DNA of 64,000 nt from Clostridia bacterium (GCA_017428385.1 JAFRQX010000006.1:1-64000); one strand, 5' to 3'; shown: positions 50,706 to 62,718, counted from the stretch's first letter. Numbers and translations: made by a program. The notes: generated from the letters alone by a model not told the origin.

Positions 50706-50854
50706 GATATACGCTCCTTTGATCAGACCCTATATATATCTGAAAAAATCCTGTATTCAATCACAGTCATTTTACATTGGAAACGGGATTTCCGTCAACG
50801 ATTCTTTCATCCGGGGTTTATAAATTTTCAACGGCATTCGGGGCTTTGTATATA

Positions 50855-50883
50855 TTGCAAAAAACAATTTCCTTTGATAGAAT
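50855..50883 (+). promoter_or_regulatory. Promoter of the ATP synthase operon
   Basis: TTGCAA (50855-50860)-17-TAGAAT (50878-50883), 34 bp before the first gene of the operon. Confidence 0.65.
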
Positions 50884-50917
50884 ATTCTGTGGTTTGTTTA
50901 TCTCGGAGAGGAGGCCG

Positions 50918-51346
50918 ATGCCGGGCATGGATCCTGCAGTAAAAAAGGAAACCGGGTACATCGCCATATGGGTTGTACTGCTAAGCCTGGTCATGGAGGC
51001 CGTTTTTTTGCTTGTCCGGAAATGGGATCTTTCCGTGCTCTTCGGAAACCTGGGCGGGGCGGCAATTGCAATCGGAAGTTTCTTCCTGATGGCATTGACG
51101 GTTGCCCGTGCACTGGAGAAGGGGAAACCGGAAGAAGCGGCAGCCAAAGTAAAGGCAACCGCCATGGTCCGCCTGGCAGGCTGTGCTTTGCTGTGCGTCC
51201 TCCTGATTGCCGTGTTTAAGACCAATATATACGCAACGGTGATCCCGTTGCTCTTTCCCCGGGTTGGAATTGCTTTCCGGCCGCTGATCGACCGGAAGCG
51301 CGGAGTGGAATCACCGGGGACGGAAGGAAGTGATCTGATTGACTGA
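50918..51346 (+). CDS. ATP synthase subunit I-like membrane protein
   Basis: A 142-residue protein with four hydrophobic segments (for example IAIWVVLLSLVMEAVFLLV and LLCVLLIAVF), at the position of atpI at the head of the atp operon. In other bacteria AtpI helps assemble the c-ring or transports Mg2+. ATG 50918 follows GGAGAGGAGG. It overlaps atpB by 8 nt. Sequence similarity to AtpI is weak, so the call rests on position and topology. Confidence 0.75.
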   Translation: MPGMDPAVKKETGYIAIWVVLLSLVMEAVFLLVRKWDLSVLFGNLGGAAIAIGSFFLMALTVARALEKGKPEEAAAKVKATAMVRLAGCALLCVLLIAVFKTNIYATVIPLLFPRVGIAFRPLIDRKRGVESPGTEGSDLID

Positions 51347-52256
51347 CGAAAGGGTGCCGGACATCAAAAGCACCCGGTTCCGGTTGACCGACTATGCCCT
51401 GATCGCGATGATGATTCTGCCGATCCTGGCCTGCATTGTACTGAAGGTGCTGTTCACTCCGGCATCTGAAGGCGTACACATTGCCGGTGCATTGGTATTC
51501 GCGGAATTTGAGGCTCCGCTGATGAACGCGTACATCTCCGAGAGCCAGGTGAACAGCTGGGCGGTCATGATTTCCATCTTCGGGCTCTGCCTGTACCTGA
51601 CACACGGGCTGACAGCCAAGGCTGTCTGCAAACGTCAGCTGGCGGCGGAGTGGATTGTGGAAAAGTGTGAAAAGCTGGTCCGGGACAACATGGGCGGCTT
51701 TTTTGCGGAATGGGGACCCTTCATCGCCGCCATCATGGGACTGAGCGCGTTCTCCTCGCTGATCTGCCTGCTTGGCCTGTTCAGCCCGACGGGAGACGTG
51801 AACGTCACCTTCGGATGGGCGATCCTGGTTTTCATCCTGATTATGCACTTCAAGTTCCGCGGCGGACTGTGGAATTATTTCATCGGGCTGTTCAAGCCCA
51901 TTCCCGTGTTCGCTCCGATGAACCTGATCGGCGAATTTGCGACTCCCGTGTCCATGGCTTTCCGTCATTACGGCAACATCCTGTCCGGCGCGGTTATCTC
52001 CGCCCTGATCGGATCGGCGCTGACGGGACTGAGCAATTCGCTGCTGGGCTGGCTGCCCAGCGTGCTGGGAGACATGCCGCTGCTGCGGGTAGGTCTTCCC
52101 GCAATCCTGAGTATCTATTTTGACGTGTTCAGCGGTGTGATGCAGGCGTTCATCTTTGCCATGCTGACCATGCTGAATATCTCCGGCGCGGTGCCGTGGG
52201 ATGACTGGAACAAGAAGCGTGAGCGCCGCGGCAAAGAAGCGCTCTCCGCCAATTAA
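51339..52256 (+). CDS. atpB: ATP synthase F0 subunit a
   Basis: The stator channel subunit. A 305-residue protein with about six transmembrane helices. The essential Arg is in SMAFRHYGNILSGAV, an unusual version of the common LSLRLFGN motif, and the last helix region is FDVFSGVMQAFIFAMLTM. It starts at TTG 51339 behind GGAAGGAAG, overlapping the preceding stop. Its divergence fits with the sodium-type c subunit downstream. Confidence 0.93.
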   Translation: MTDERVPDIKSTRFRLTDYALIAMMILPILACIVLKVLFTPASEGVHIAGALVFAEFEAPLMNAYISESQVNSWAVMISIFGLCLYLTHGLTAKAVCKRQLAAEWIVEKCEKLVRDNMGGFFAEWGPFIAAIMGLSAFSSLICLLGLFSPTGDVNVTFGWAILVFILIMHFKFRGGLWNYFIGLFKPIPVFAPMNLIGEFATPVSMAFRHYGNILSGAVISALIGSALTGLSNSLLGWLPSVLGDMPLLRVGLPAILSIYFDVFSGVMQAFIFAMLTMLNISGAVPWDDWNKKRERRGKEALSAN

Positions 52257-52297
52257 TCAATCATCAATCAAATAAGGAAAAACAGCCTGAAGGCTGA

Positions 52298-52603
<306 letters not shown>

Positions 52604-52680
52604 TCGTTCAGACACATTACACAGATATGTGAATCCGGGCACTGCCCGGAAGGACATACGGATGAATTGAGAGGAAAAGC

Positions 52681-53175
52681 ATGCAGTTCTTAGATGTTAT
52701 TTCCGTCAATGTCTGGGCGATTCTGGCCTCGCTGGCGAACCTGCTGCTGTTGACATGGATCATCAAGCGGTTTCTCTTCAAGCCGGTCAAGAAGATGATG
52801 GATGCCCGGCGTGCCGCCATTGACGAGGATTATGCACAGGCGAAAGCCGCCCGCGAAGAGGCGGAAGAGAGCCGGCTGAACTATGAAGCCGCCATGGCTG
52901 CGGCCAAGCAGACCGGCGATCAGATCATTGCTGACGCGAACCGTACGGCTGAATACCGCAGCAACGAGATTGTTGCACAGGCACGGGACAAGGCTTCGGA
53001 GATTCGCCGCCAGGCGGAACAGGACGCCCTGCTGGAACGCAAGAAGGCAGAGGCCGAAATGAAGCACGAGATCGCCAACGTGTCCGCACAGCTGACCGGG
53101 AAATTGCTGCAGCGTGAGATCAACGAGGAGGATCATCGCGACCTGATTGATTCCTTCCTGAACGAGCTGGACTGA
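52681..53175 (+). CDS. atpF: ATP synthase F0 subunit b
   Basis: The 164-residue peripheral stalk subunit: one N-terminal transmembrane helix (about 8-28, VNVWAILASLANLLLLTWII), then a long charged coiled coil (EEAEESRLNYEAAMAAAKQT) that reaches the F1 head. Spacing to atpH is 25 nt. Confidence 0.95.
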   Translation: MQFLDVISVNVWAILASLANLLLLTWIIKRFLFKPVKKMMDARRAAIDEDYAQAKAAREEAEESRLNYEAAMAAAKQTGDQIIADANRTAEYRSNEIVAQARDKASEIRRQAEQDALLERKKAEAEMKHEIANVSAQLTGKLLQREINEEDHRDLIDSFLNELD

Positions 53176-53200
53176 ACGGCAGCAAGACGGGAGACAGACA

Positions 53201-53731
53201 ATGACGACAACGAGTAGGGAATACGCCGAGGCGCTGTTTGAGCTGGCGGTTCAGGGCAACGTGACGGAGGAAACGTCCGAAGGCCTGGAGACCGTGATCA
53301 GCGCGCTGATGCAGACGCCGGAATACAAGGCGATGCTGGCCAGCCCCGCTATCGGCAAAGAAGAGCGGCTGAACGCTCTGGACAGCGCTTTCCGCGGGAA
53401 GATCCCGGATATTCTGCTGGCCATTCTGCGCATGATGATCTCCAGAGGGCAGATCGCGTCGCTGAACGGTATGGCCAGGAATTACGAGGAACTTGCCAGG
53501 GGATACCGCGGCGAGTCCGTTGCCCTGGTGACATCCGCCGTTGAACTGACGGAAGCCCAGGCAGTGGCGCTGCGCGCGAAGCTTGAAAAGAAGCTGGAGC
53601 GGAAAGTGACGCTTCAGTTCCAGGTCAATCCGGAACTGATCGGCGGTATCCGCGTGGAAGTTGACGGCCGTGTAATTGACGGCAGTATCCGGAATAAGCT
53701 TGATGAGATCAAGGAAGTGATGAACGCATGA
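53201..53731 (+). CDS. atpH: ATP synthase F1 subunit delta
   Basis: A 176-residue subunit linking the b stalk to the alpha3beta3 head. It has the N-terminal helical bundle ([16 protein letters not shown]) and the C-terminal signature [20 protein letters not shown]. It overlaps atpA by 4 nt. Confidence 0.96.
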   Translation: MTTTSREYAEALFELAVQGNVTEETSEGLETVISALMQTPEYKAMLASPAIGKEERLNALDSAFRGKIPDILLAILRMMISRGQIASLNGMARNYEELARGYRGESVALVTSAVELTEAQAVALRAKLEKKLERKVTLQFQVNPELIGGIRVEVDGRVIDGSIRNKLDEIKEVMNA

Positions 53732-55221
53732 GCTCCAAGGCAGGAGAAATCAGCAGTATCATAAAAGAACAAATCAAACAGTACGAATCCAAAATTGAAA
53801 TGAAGGAGAACGGTACTGTTATTACCGTCGGCGACGGTATCGCCACGGTGTACGGTCTCCGTTCCTGCATGGCCAACGAGCTGCTCCGTTTTGAGGACGG
53901 CAGCTTCGGCGTGGCCCAGAACCTGGAGGAAGAGACGGTTTCCGTCGCTATCCTGTCCGACAAGGACAACATCCAGGAAGGCAGCTCCGTGTACCGCACG
54001 GGAGAGGCTCTTTCCGTTCCGGTTGGTGAAAACCTGCTGGGCCGTGTGGTGAACGCCCTGGGCGCTCCCATCGACGGCAAGGGCCCGGTGGAAACCACCG
54101 AGACCCGTCCCGTGGAAGCGATCGCGCTGGGTATCATTCAGCGCCAGAGCGTCAGCGTCCCGCTGCAGACCGGTATCAAGGCCATCGACAGTATGATCCC
54201 GATCGGCCGCGGCCAGCGTGAGCTGATTATCGGTGACCGTCAGACGGGCAAAACCACCATTGCCGTTGACACGATCATCAACCAGAAGGATACAGGCGTG
54301 CTCTGTATCTACGTTGCCATCGGCCAGAAACGTACCAGCGTCGTGCAGATTGCCCAGGAGCTGGAAAAGGCCGGTGCCCTGCCTTATACGATTATCGTCA
54401 GCGCGTCCGCGGCGGAAAGTGCTCCGCTGCAGTACATCGCTCCCTATGCCGGCTGCGCCATGGCGGAGTATTTCCGGGAAAAGGGACAGGACGTCCTGAT
54501 TGTTTACGATGATCTTTCCAAGCACGCGGTGGCCTACCGTGCCCTGAGCCTGCTGATCCGCCGGCCTCCGGGACGTGAAGCCTATCCCGGCGACGTCTTC
54601 TATCTGCATTCCCGTCTGCTGGAGCGGGCGGTCTGCGTGGCGCCGGAATACGGCGGAGGCTCCATCACGGCCCTGCCGATCATTGAAACCCAGGCGGGCG
54701 ACGTTTCCGCCTACATCCCCACCAACGTCATTTCCATCACCGACGGCCAGATCTTCCTGGAAACCGAACTGTTCCACAGCGGTATCCGTCCGGCCATCAA
54801 CCCCGGTATCTCGGTCAGCCGCGTCGGCGGTTCCGCCCAGATCAAGGGTATGAAGAAGGTTGCCGGTGAGCTGAAGCTGCTGTATGCGCAGTACCGCGAA
54901 CTGCAGGCATTTGCCCAGTTCGGCAGCGACCTGGACGCGGATACCAAGTCCCGTCTGGCCCTGGGCGAGCGCATCGTGGAAGTGCTGAAGCAGAAGCGTT
55001 CCTCCCCCGTGGACGTCGGCTGCCAGGTGGCGATCGTGTATGCTGTTATCAACGGCTACCTCAACGACGTGGAGCCGAAGGACGTGGCAGCGTACGAAGA
55101 GAAGCTGTTTGAATATCTGCAGTCCCGCTATCCCGATCTGCTTGAGCGGATTGAGATGGGCAAGTGGGATACCGAAGAAATCGAAGAGATGAAGCAGGCT
55201 CTGTCGGGCTTCAGGGGGTAA
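53728..55221 (+). CDS. atpA: ATP synthase F1 subunit alpha
   Basis: A 497-residue non-catalytic nucleotide-binding subunit. The P-loop GDRQTGKTT, the [11 protein letters not shown] region and the alpha signature with the Arg finger [17 protein letters not shown] are present. Starts with ATG overlapping atpH. Confidence 0.98.
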   Translation: MSSKAGEISSIIKEQIKQYESKIEMKENGTVITVGDGIATVYGLRSCMANELLRFEDGSFGVAQNLEEETVSVAILSDKDNIQEGSSVYRTGEALSVPVGENLLGRVVNALGAPIDGKGPVETTETRPVEAIALGIIQRQSVSVPLQTGIKAIDSMIPIGRGQRELIIGDRQTGKTTIAVDTIINQKDTGVLCIYVAIGQKRTSVVQIAQELEKAGALPYTIIVSASAAESAPLQYIAPYAGCAMAEYFREKGQDVLIVYDDLSKHAVAYRALSLLIRRPPGREAYPGDVFYLHSRLLERAVCVAPEYGGGSITALPIIETQAGDVSAYIPTNVISITDGQIFLETELFHSGIRPAINPGISVSRVGGSAQIKGMKKVAGELKLLYAQYRELQAFAQFGSDLDADTKSRLALGERIVEVLKQKRSSPVDVGCQVAIVYAVINGYLNDVEPKDVAAYEEKLFEYLQSRYPDLLERIEMGKWDTEEIEEMKQALSGFRG

Positions 55222-55224
55222 CGG

Positions 55225-56034
55225 ATGGGCGCTGATATCAAATCATTGCGGAGCCGCATCCGTAGCGTGGACTCCACGCTGCACCTGACCAAGGCCATGG
55301 GACTGGTTGCGGCATCCAAGATCCGCCGGGCTACCCGGACCATGAACCAGAGCCGGGAATACGCTTCCGCCATGGACGACGTGGTTTCCGTGCTGAGTTC
55401 CTCTCCGGAATGTGCACGTACACCGTACATGCAGCCCAAGGGCGAAGGAACCCGGCTGATCGTGATCGCCGGCGACCGCGGCCTGGCAGGCGGCTACAAT
55501 GCCAACGTATTCCGTCTGGCATCCACCGTGGAGGATGCGGAGGTTATCCCGATCGGCAAGCGCGCATGCGAACGCTGGGGCAAGCCGGTGGTATCCTCCG
55601 AAAAGTTCCCGGCGACGGAGTCGGCCAGACTGGCCAATGAACTGTGCCAGGACTTCAAGGACGGCAAGTTCGGCCGGCTGGGCATCCTGTACACCCGCTA
55701 CCGTTCCATGATGAGCCAGGAGGCGACCCTGCTGTGGGTGCTGCCGCTGGAGAAGAAGGAAAAGGACGCGGAGAACGCGGAAGCGGCGCCGGTATTTGAG
55801 CCGAATGAGCAGACCGTGCTGAACGCGGCGGTTCCCACTTATGTGAGCGGACTGCTGTCCGCCTGCATCCGGGAAAGCTACGCGTGTGAAGTGGCGGCCC
55901 GCCGTATGGCCATGGACTCCGCCGGCAAGAATGCCCAGGATATGATCGACAAACTGCAGCTACAGTATAACCGGGCACGCCAGAACTCCATTACACAGGA
56001 GATTACGGAAATTGTTGCCGGCTCTGGCCTGTAA
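55225..56034 (+). CDS. atpG: ATP synthase F1 subunit gamma
   Basis: The 269-residue central shaft. The N-terminal helix DIKSLRSRIRSVDSTLHLTK and the C-terminal signature NRARQNSITQEITEIVAG are intact. It is slightly shorter than typical (about 285-290). It starts 3 nt after atpA. Confidence 0.97.
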   Translation: MGADIKSLRSRIRSVDSTLHLTKAMGLVAASKIRRATRTMNQSREYASAMDDVVSVLSSSPECARTPYMQPKGEGTRLIVIAGDRGLAGGYNANVFRLASTVEDAEVIPIGKRACERWGKPVVSSEKFPATESARLANELCQDFKDGKFGRLGILYTRYRSMMSQEATLLWVLPLEKKEKDAENAEAAPVFEPNEQTVLNAAVPTYVSGLLSACIRESYACEVAARRMAMDSAGKNAQDMIDKLQLQYNRARQNSITQEITEIVAGSGL

Positions 56035-56086
56035 GCCAATGAATTAATGAATAATGGACAATGAGAATTGTTCATGGTCTTGATGA

Positions 56087-57774
<1,688 letters not shown>

Positions 57775-57780
57775 TATTTT

Positions 57781-57807
57781 ACGGCGGACGGGATACCCGT
57801 CCGCCGT
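57781..57807 (+). terminator. Stem-loop after the atp operon
   Basis: ACGGCGGACGGG pairs with CCCGTCCGCCGT around ATA. There is no strong T run after it, so it may be an RNA processing or stability element rather than a full terminator. Confidence 0.6.
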
Positions 57808-57842
57808 TCGTTCAATCAACGGAAATACAGGAGGATAATGAA

Positions 57843-59102
57843 ATGGACCGTCTGGAGCAATTTCTGAACTTCGCGGAGCAGTCTCCCACAGCCTTCCACG
57901 CAGCGGCAGGTTTCCGGGAAATGCTGAAGAACGCAGGCTTTACCGAACTGAAGGAGACCGATCCCTGGCTGGTGGACGCTGGCGGAAAGTACTTTGTGGT
58001 ACGAAATGATTCCGCCGTGATCGCCTTCGAGGTTCCGGAAACCGGCTTTTCTCCCTTCCGGATTGTGGCGGCCCATGGGGATTCGCCTGCCTTCAAGCTG
58101 AAAGAAAACTTTGAGGACGCCGGAGATCACTATGTGCGGCTGAATGTGGAACGGTACGGCGGGATGATCATGTCCTCCTGGCTGGACAGACCGCTGTCTG
58201 TCGCCGGCCGGCTGGCTGTCCGGGAAGGGGACGGCGTAGGCATCCGGCTGGTCAACCTGGACCGGGACGCGGTGCTGATTCCGAACCAGCCAATCCACTT
58301 TAACCGGGAGATCAATGACGGCTTCAAGTACGATCCCCAGACAGATCTGCTGCCCCTGTATGGAAACCAGGACGCCAAAGGCGGCCTGATGGAGGAAGTC
58401 GCGGAAGCGGCTGGTGTCCGCCGGGAGGATATCCTCAGCCACGACCTGTTCCTGTACAGCCGGGAGCGGGCAACGGTATGGGGCGCCGGGGACGCGTTCT
58501 TCTCCTGCGCGAGAATCGACGACCTGGAATGCGCCTGGGCAGGTATGGCCGCCCTGGCGGAAAGCAGCGCCAGGGACGCAGTAAACGTATGCGCCGTGTT
58601 TGATAATGAGGAAGTGGGTTCCTCCACCCGGCAGGGTGCGGATTCCTCCTTCCTGTATGACACCCTGACCCGGATGGGCTTTGCGCTGGGCGCCTCAGAC
58701 GGGGAGATCCGCGCGGCGATTGCCGGCAGCTTCATGGTCTCCGCGGATAACGCGCACGCGGTACATCCCAATCATCCGGAAAAGTTTGACCGGCAGAACC
58801 GGTCCTATATGAATGAAGGCGTTGTGATCAAGCACAACGCCAACCAGAAGTATACAACTGACGCGGTTTCCTCCGCGCGGTTTGCCCTGATCTGTGAGCG
58901 TGCCGGCGTGCCGGTACAGCATTTTGTAAACCGTTCAGACCTGCTGGGCGGCTCCACGCTGGGCAATATCTCCAATACCCATGTTTCCATGGATACGGTG
59001 GATATCGGTCTGCCGCAGCTGGCCATGCACTCCCTGTATGAAACAGCGGGCACAAAGGACCTGGAGTACCTGCTTAAGGCACTGGAAGAATTCTGGAAAT
59101 AA
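57843..59102 (+). CDS. M18 family aminopeptidase
   Basis: A 419-residue dinuclear zinc aminopeptidase. The metal and catalytic motifs are AAHGDSPAFKLKEN, DNEEVGSSTRQGADS (Glu and carboxylate ligands) and SADNAHAVHPNHPEK, in family order. ATG 57843 has CAGGAGG upstream; the longer frame from 57771 overlaps atpC and is rejected. It cuts acidic or neutral N-terminal residues in relatives. Confidence 0.94.
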   Translation: MDRLEQFLNFAEQSPTAFHAAAGFREMLKNAGFTELKETDPWLVDAGGKYFVVRNDSAVIAFEVPETGFSPFRIVAAHGDSPAFKLKENFEDAGDHYVRLNVERYGGMIMSSWLDRPLSVAGRLAVREGDGVGIRLVNLDRDAVLIPNQPIHFNREINDGFKYDPQTDLLPLYGNQDAKGGLMEEVAEAAGVRREDILSHDLFLYSRERATVWGAGDAFFSCARIDDLECAWAGMAALAESSARDAVNVCAVFDNEEVGSSTRQGADSSFLYDTLTRMGFALGASDGEIRAAIAGSFMVSADNAHAVHPNHPEKFDRQNRSYMNEGVVIKHNANQKYTTDAVSSARFALICERAGVPVQHFVNRSDLLGGSTLGNISNTHVSMDTVDIGLPQLAMHSLYETAGTKDLEYLLKALEEFWK

Positions 59103-59107
59103 GATGA

Positions 59108-59191
59108 CGCAATTCAGAATTCAGAATTAAGAATTCAGAATTAATGCCCTTTTCCGGGATTGGATCCTGAACATTATGAATTATGAATTGG
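59108..59191. repeat. AT-rich repeats with paired ends
   Basis: AATTCAGAATTCAGAATTAA and further GAATT units run over 59111-59142, and an opposite-oriented ATTATGAATTATGAATTG over 59173-59190. The ends are inverted relative to each other. It lies between the convergent M18 and PfkB genes and runs into the PfkB stop. Confidence 0.6.
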
Positions 59192-60107
59192 TCTTCAGGC
59201 CAAATTCTGATGGCAGGAAACGCGGGCAGGTGTTTTCCAGGGAACAGATGACGGAGGAAGCGAGCCGGACGCCGATACAGCAGGCTTCGGCCAGCGTCTT
59301 TCCGTAGGTCAGGCCGGCGGCAACACCGGCAAAGAAGGCGTCGCCGGCACCGGTGGTATCCGCCACCGGAACCTGCTGTGCCGCGCAGGTGCCGTATTCC
59401 CCGTTCCGGTTCGCCCAGATGGCACCGTCGCCGCCGAGGGTGACGACCATGGCGGGGATTTCCGCGTCAATCACCCGTTCCGAAAGCTGGCGGGCCAGCG
59501 CGTCCGGATTCTCCCCGTTGAATTCTGCGGAGAAGAGGACGCCTGCCTCCTGCCGGTTGCAGACAAAGCAGTCTGTCTGCTGCAGGAAAGCGCGCCGGTC
59601 CAGGGCAATATTGATGTTGGAAACGGCGGCGTAAATCTTCTTGTCATATTTATGCTTCAGCCAGAAGACTTCTTCCAGCAGCACCTCGTCCAGATCCAGC
59701 TCCAGCAGGATGCTGTCGGTTTCCGCAAAGAGGGGATTGCCTTCCTCCTGAAGCAGGGGAAGCAGGGGGGAGAGATCCGGCCGGTGAGAGATGGAGGCAC
59801 ACACGTCGTTGTTGTTGTCAAACACGGCCAGCCAGGTGCCCATGCCATCGGGAACTTTCCGGATGAAACGGGTGTCCACTCCGTGCTCCGCGAGGCGCGT
59901 CAGCACATCCTCGCCGGTACCGTTGGGATCCACCAGGGACAGAAGCACCGGGTCAAGACCCAGGTTTCCCAGATCCTCCGCGATATTCCGGCTGACACCG
60001 CCGTGGACATACCGGACCTTTCCGGCATTCCGGCCGCAGGGAATATAGGTGCGGGAGGGATATCCCTTGATATCCACAAAGACGCATCCAATGACAACAA
60101 TACTCAT
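59181..60107 (-). CDS. PfkB family carbohydrate kinase
   Basis: A 308-residue ribokinase-like kinase. The N-terminal GGVSRNIAEDLGNLGLD (substrate loop), and the C-terminal DTTGAGDAFFAG with the catalytic Asp and anion hole, are clear. Substrate not determined; ribokinase, fructokinase or nucleoside kinase roles are all possible, and relatives near nucleoside hydrolases act on pseudouridine. Single gene. Confidence 0.9.
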   Translation of the reverse strand: MSIVVIGCVFVDIKGYPSRTYIPCGRNAGKVRYVHGGVSRNIAEDLGNLGLDPVLLSLVDPNGTGEDVLTRLAEHGVDTRFIRKVPDGMGTWLAVFDNNNDVCASISHRPDLSPLLPLLQEEGNPLFAETDSILLELDLDEVLLEEVFWLKHKYDKKIYAAVSNINIALDRRAFLQQTDCFVCNRQEAGVLFSAEFNGENPDALARQLSERVIDAEIPAMVVTLGGDGAIWANRNGEYGTCAAQQVPVADTTGAGDAFFAGVAAGLTYGKTLAEACCIGVRLASSVICSLENTCPRFLPSEFGLKTNS

Positions 60108-60285
60108 GTGTTTCTCCTTTTCTGATCATTCATCTTCCTGAAAGAATGACACAACAAGAGAACCGGCTGGATTTTATCAAATCGTTTTCCTTATTTTACC
60201 ACAGTGAACTCATGAAAAACAACCGGAAAACAGCATAAACGGAAAGTGTATGATACAATACCAGACGGTAGTACGGAGGTATACT

Positions 60286-60834
60286 GTGTACGGCGGAGCG
60301 AGAGCGGAGAAGCAGCGGATCCGGCAGGAAGTACGGCAGACTGCCGCAAACCTGAGCCCGGAGTACCGGCAGGAAGCCAGCCGGGAAATTACCCGGCAGG
60401 TGCTGGCACTTCCTTTCTGGAAACAGGCCCAAACCGTCATGATGTACAGCAGCCTTCCGGGAGAACCGGATACGCGGATCCTGATGGAAACCGCGCTGAA
60501 GGAAGGCAAAACGCTGCTGCTGCCCCGGTGCTATGAAGCCGGCCGGATGGAAGCATTTCCGGTGAAGGATCCGTCGGAGCTCAGGCCGGGTACGCTGGGT
60601 ATTCCGGAACCGGCGGAGCGAATCACGGAAAAACCGGAGCCTGACCTGATCCTGGTGCCCTGCATGGCAGCTGCGGCGAACGGGATCCGCCTGGGACACG
60701 GCGCCGGATATTATGACCGCTTCCTGGCAGAGCATACCGGGAAAACCGTCTGTCTCTGCTTCCGGAAACTGCTGCGGAGTGACCTCCCGGCAGAAGCTAC
60801 GGATATTTCCATGGACCTTGTGATCTCTGATTGA
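60286..60834 (+). CDS. 5-formyltetrahydrofolate cyclo-ligase
   Basis: A 182-residue ATP-dependent enzyme that returns 5-formyl-THF to the folate pool. It has VMMYSSLPGEPDT, LLLPRCYE and the family signature IRLGHGAGYYDRFL. The GTG start at 60286 follows CGGAGGT; the earlier ATG at 60250 lies inside a TACAAT (60254-60259) promoter-like sequence and is rejected. Confidence 0.93.
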   Translation: MYGGARAEKQRIRQEVRQTAANLSPEYRQEASREITRQVLALPFWKQAQTVMMYSSLPGEPDTRILMETALKEGKTLLLPRCYEAGRMEAFPVKDPSELRPGTLGIPEPAERITEKPEPDLILVPCMAAAANGIRLGHGAGYYDRFLAEHTGKTVCLCFRKLLRSDLPAEATDISMDLVISD

Positions 60835-60906
60835 CAGCAGGGATTGACGAAGGTTTTTTCCTGAGGTAAACTGCATTCAATCGTTCAATTCTGGAGGTGT
60901 TCCGGT

Positions 60907-61800
60907 ATGAAGCACACGATCTTTACGGGCGCGGCTACCGCGATTATCACTCCCTTTACTGAAGAAGGGATTGATTGGGATGCCTTTGGCCGGCTGATAG
61001 ACTTTCAGCTCGCCGGGGGGATCAACGCGCTTGTAGTCGCCGGTACGACAGGCGAGGGAAGCACTCTCACGGACCGGGAGCATGAAGACGCGGTCGTCTT
61101 CTGCGTTAAACGTGTTGCGGGCAAAGTACCGGTGATCGCCGGAACGGGCTCCAACAATACCGCCCATGCCATTGAGCGGACACAGACTGCCTGCAAAGCC
61201 GGCGCGGATGCTGTGCTGCTTGTGACGCCCTATTACAACAAGACCACCCAGCGGGGACTGATCGCCAGCTTTTCCGCCATCGCGGATGCCAGCGACGTGC
61301 CCTGCATCCTGTATAACGTTCCGTCCCGGACCGGGCTGAACATGCTGCCGGAGACCCTGGCGGCGCTGGCAAAGCATGAGAAAATTGCCGCGGTCAAGGA
61401 AGCTTGCGGCAACCTGAGCCAGGTTGCGAAGGAACGGCTGCTGTGCGGGGATGAACTGGATATCATCTCCGGCTGCGATGACCAGATCGTGCCCACCCTG
61501 AGCCTGGGCGGTACGGGCGTCATTTCCGTAGTAGCCAATATGATGCCGAAGGAAACGGCGGAAATCTGCTCCCGCTTCTTCAGCGGGGACGTGAAGGGCG
61601 CTGCCGCGCTGCAGCTGAAGCTGCTGTCCCTGATGAACCAGCTGATGATTGAAACCAATCCGATTCCTGCCAAGGCGGCTTGCGCGGCCATGGGCTTCGG
61701 TAAGAATCTGCTCCGTCTGCCCCTGGTGCCGATGGAGGACGGAAACCGGCAGAAGCTGCTGCAGCTGATGCGTGAACTGAACCTGGAGGTAACGGAATGA
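60907..61800 (+). CDS. dapA: 4-hydroxy-tetrahydrodipicolinate synthase
   Basis: Condenses pyruvate with aspartate semialdehyde, the first step of lysine and DAP synthesis. The 297-residue TIM barrel has VAGTTGEGSTLT, Tyr136 in ILYNVPSRTG and the Schiff-base Lys164 in AAVKEACGN. GGAGGTG precedes the ATG. It overlaps dapB by 4 nt. Aspartate semialdehyde is also the likely substrate of the polyamine route at 21.7 kb. Confidence 0.96.
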   Translation: MKHTIFTGAATAIITPFTEEGIDWDAFGRLIDFQLAGGINALVVAGTTGEGSTLTDREHEDAVVFCVKRVAGKVPVIAGTGSNNTAHAIERTQTACKAGADAVLLVTPYYNKTTQRGLIASFSAIADASDVPCILYNVPSRTGLNMLPETLAALAKHEKIAAVKEACGNLSQVAKERLLCGDELDIISGCDDQIVPTLSLGGTGVISVVANMMPKETAEICSRFFSGDVKGAAALQLKLLSLMNQLMIETNPIPAKAACAAMGFGKNLLRLPLVPMEDGNRQKLLQLMRELNLEVTE

Positions 61801-62534
61801 GAATCATTCTGAGCGGATACAGCGGACACATGGGCAGGGAAGTCCGGACCTGCGCGGAACGGATGGAGGACGCCATGATTGTTGCGGGCGTGGATCCCAT
61901 GGCGCCGGCAGATGACATCTGTGTGAATTCCTTAGCGGACTGCAAAACTGAAGCGGACGTGATTATTGACTTCAGCCATCACTCCGGAACCGGAGCACTG
62001 CTGGAGTATGCCATTGCGAAAAAACTGCCGGTGGTGCTTGCCACCACGGGCCAGACCGAGGAAGAGAAGGCGCTCATTACCGAGGCTTCCAAACAGATTC
62101 CGATTTTCCTGGCGGCGAACTATTCCCTGGGCATTGCCACGCTGACGGACCTGGTGAAGCGGGCGGTCGCCCTTTATCCGGACGGCGAGATTGAGATTGT
62201 GGAACAGCATCACGACCGGAAGCTGGATGCGCCGAGCGGAACAGCCCTGTCCCTGTTCAATGCCGTGAAGGAAGTCCGGCCGGAAGCCACCGCCAACTGC
62301 GGCCGCTCCGGACAGGGCAAGCGGACACAGGACGAGGTGGGCATCCATGCCATCCGGATGGGTAATATCGTCGGCATTCATGAGGTGATGATCAGCACCC
62401 AGAATGAGCGGATCAGCCTGAAACATGAAGCTTTCAGCCGGGGTGTATTCGCCGAAGGCAGCCTGAAAGCGGCGGCATTCATGGTGGGAAAGAAACCGGG
62501 AATGTACGATATGAAAGATATGCTGAATGCCTGA
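61797..62534 (+). CDS. dapB: 4-hydroxy-tetrahydrodipicolinate reductase
   Basis: A 245-residue NAD(P)H reductase. The Rossmann start MRIILSGYSGHMGREV, the active-site motif EQHHDRKLDAPSGTAL and the nucleotide-site Gly loop match the family. It follows dapA with a 4-nt overlap. Confidence 0.96.
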   Translation: MRIILSGYSGHMGREVRTCAERMEDAMIVAGVDPMAPADDICVNSLADCKTEADVIIDFSHHSGTGALLEYAIAKKLPVVLATTGQTEEEKALITEASKQIPIFLAANYSLGIATLTDLVKRAVALYPDGEIEIVEQHHDRKLDAPSGTALSLFNAVKEVRPEATANCGRSGQGKRTQDEVGIHAIRMGNIVGIHEVMISTQNERISLKHEAFSRGVFAEGSLKAAAFMVGKKPGMYDMKDMLNA

Positions 62535-62551
62535 GGCATCAGCATATCTTT
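62514..62551 (+). terminator. Terminator overlapping the dapB end
   Basis: AAAGATATGCTGA pairs with TCAGCATATCTTT, with an inner TGCC/GGCA. The hairpin includes the dapB stop codon. Confidence 0.82.
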
Positions 62552-62552
62552 C

Positions 62553-62700
62553 AATGCATAATGCATAATGCATAATGCACAATGAATCAATGCCGACCAT
62601 TTACATGGAATAATTCGAATGGAAGATGTGTCAGGCCGAATGAATCCCGGGAGCCAGAAACACGATATAATTATGCATTATGCATTATGCATTATGCATT
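62553..62700. repeat. Element bounded by inverted tandem ATGCATAAT repeats
   Basis: The left end (62553-62579) is three copies of ATGCATA-type units, and the right end (62670-62700) is three to four copies of the complement ATTATGC. Between them lie about 90 bp with no frame. The whole 148 bp can form a long hairpin. It separates dapB from ddh. Confidence 0.72.
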
Positions 62701-62718
62701 CAGAAGGAGTGCATTTCA

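Noticed and set aside
62553..62700. CRISPR or origin iterons
   Set aside because: The repeats are 9-bp tandem copies in inverted blocks without spacers, and no replication gene is adjacent.
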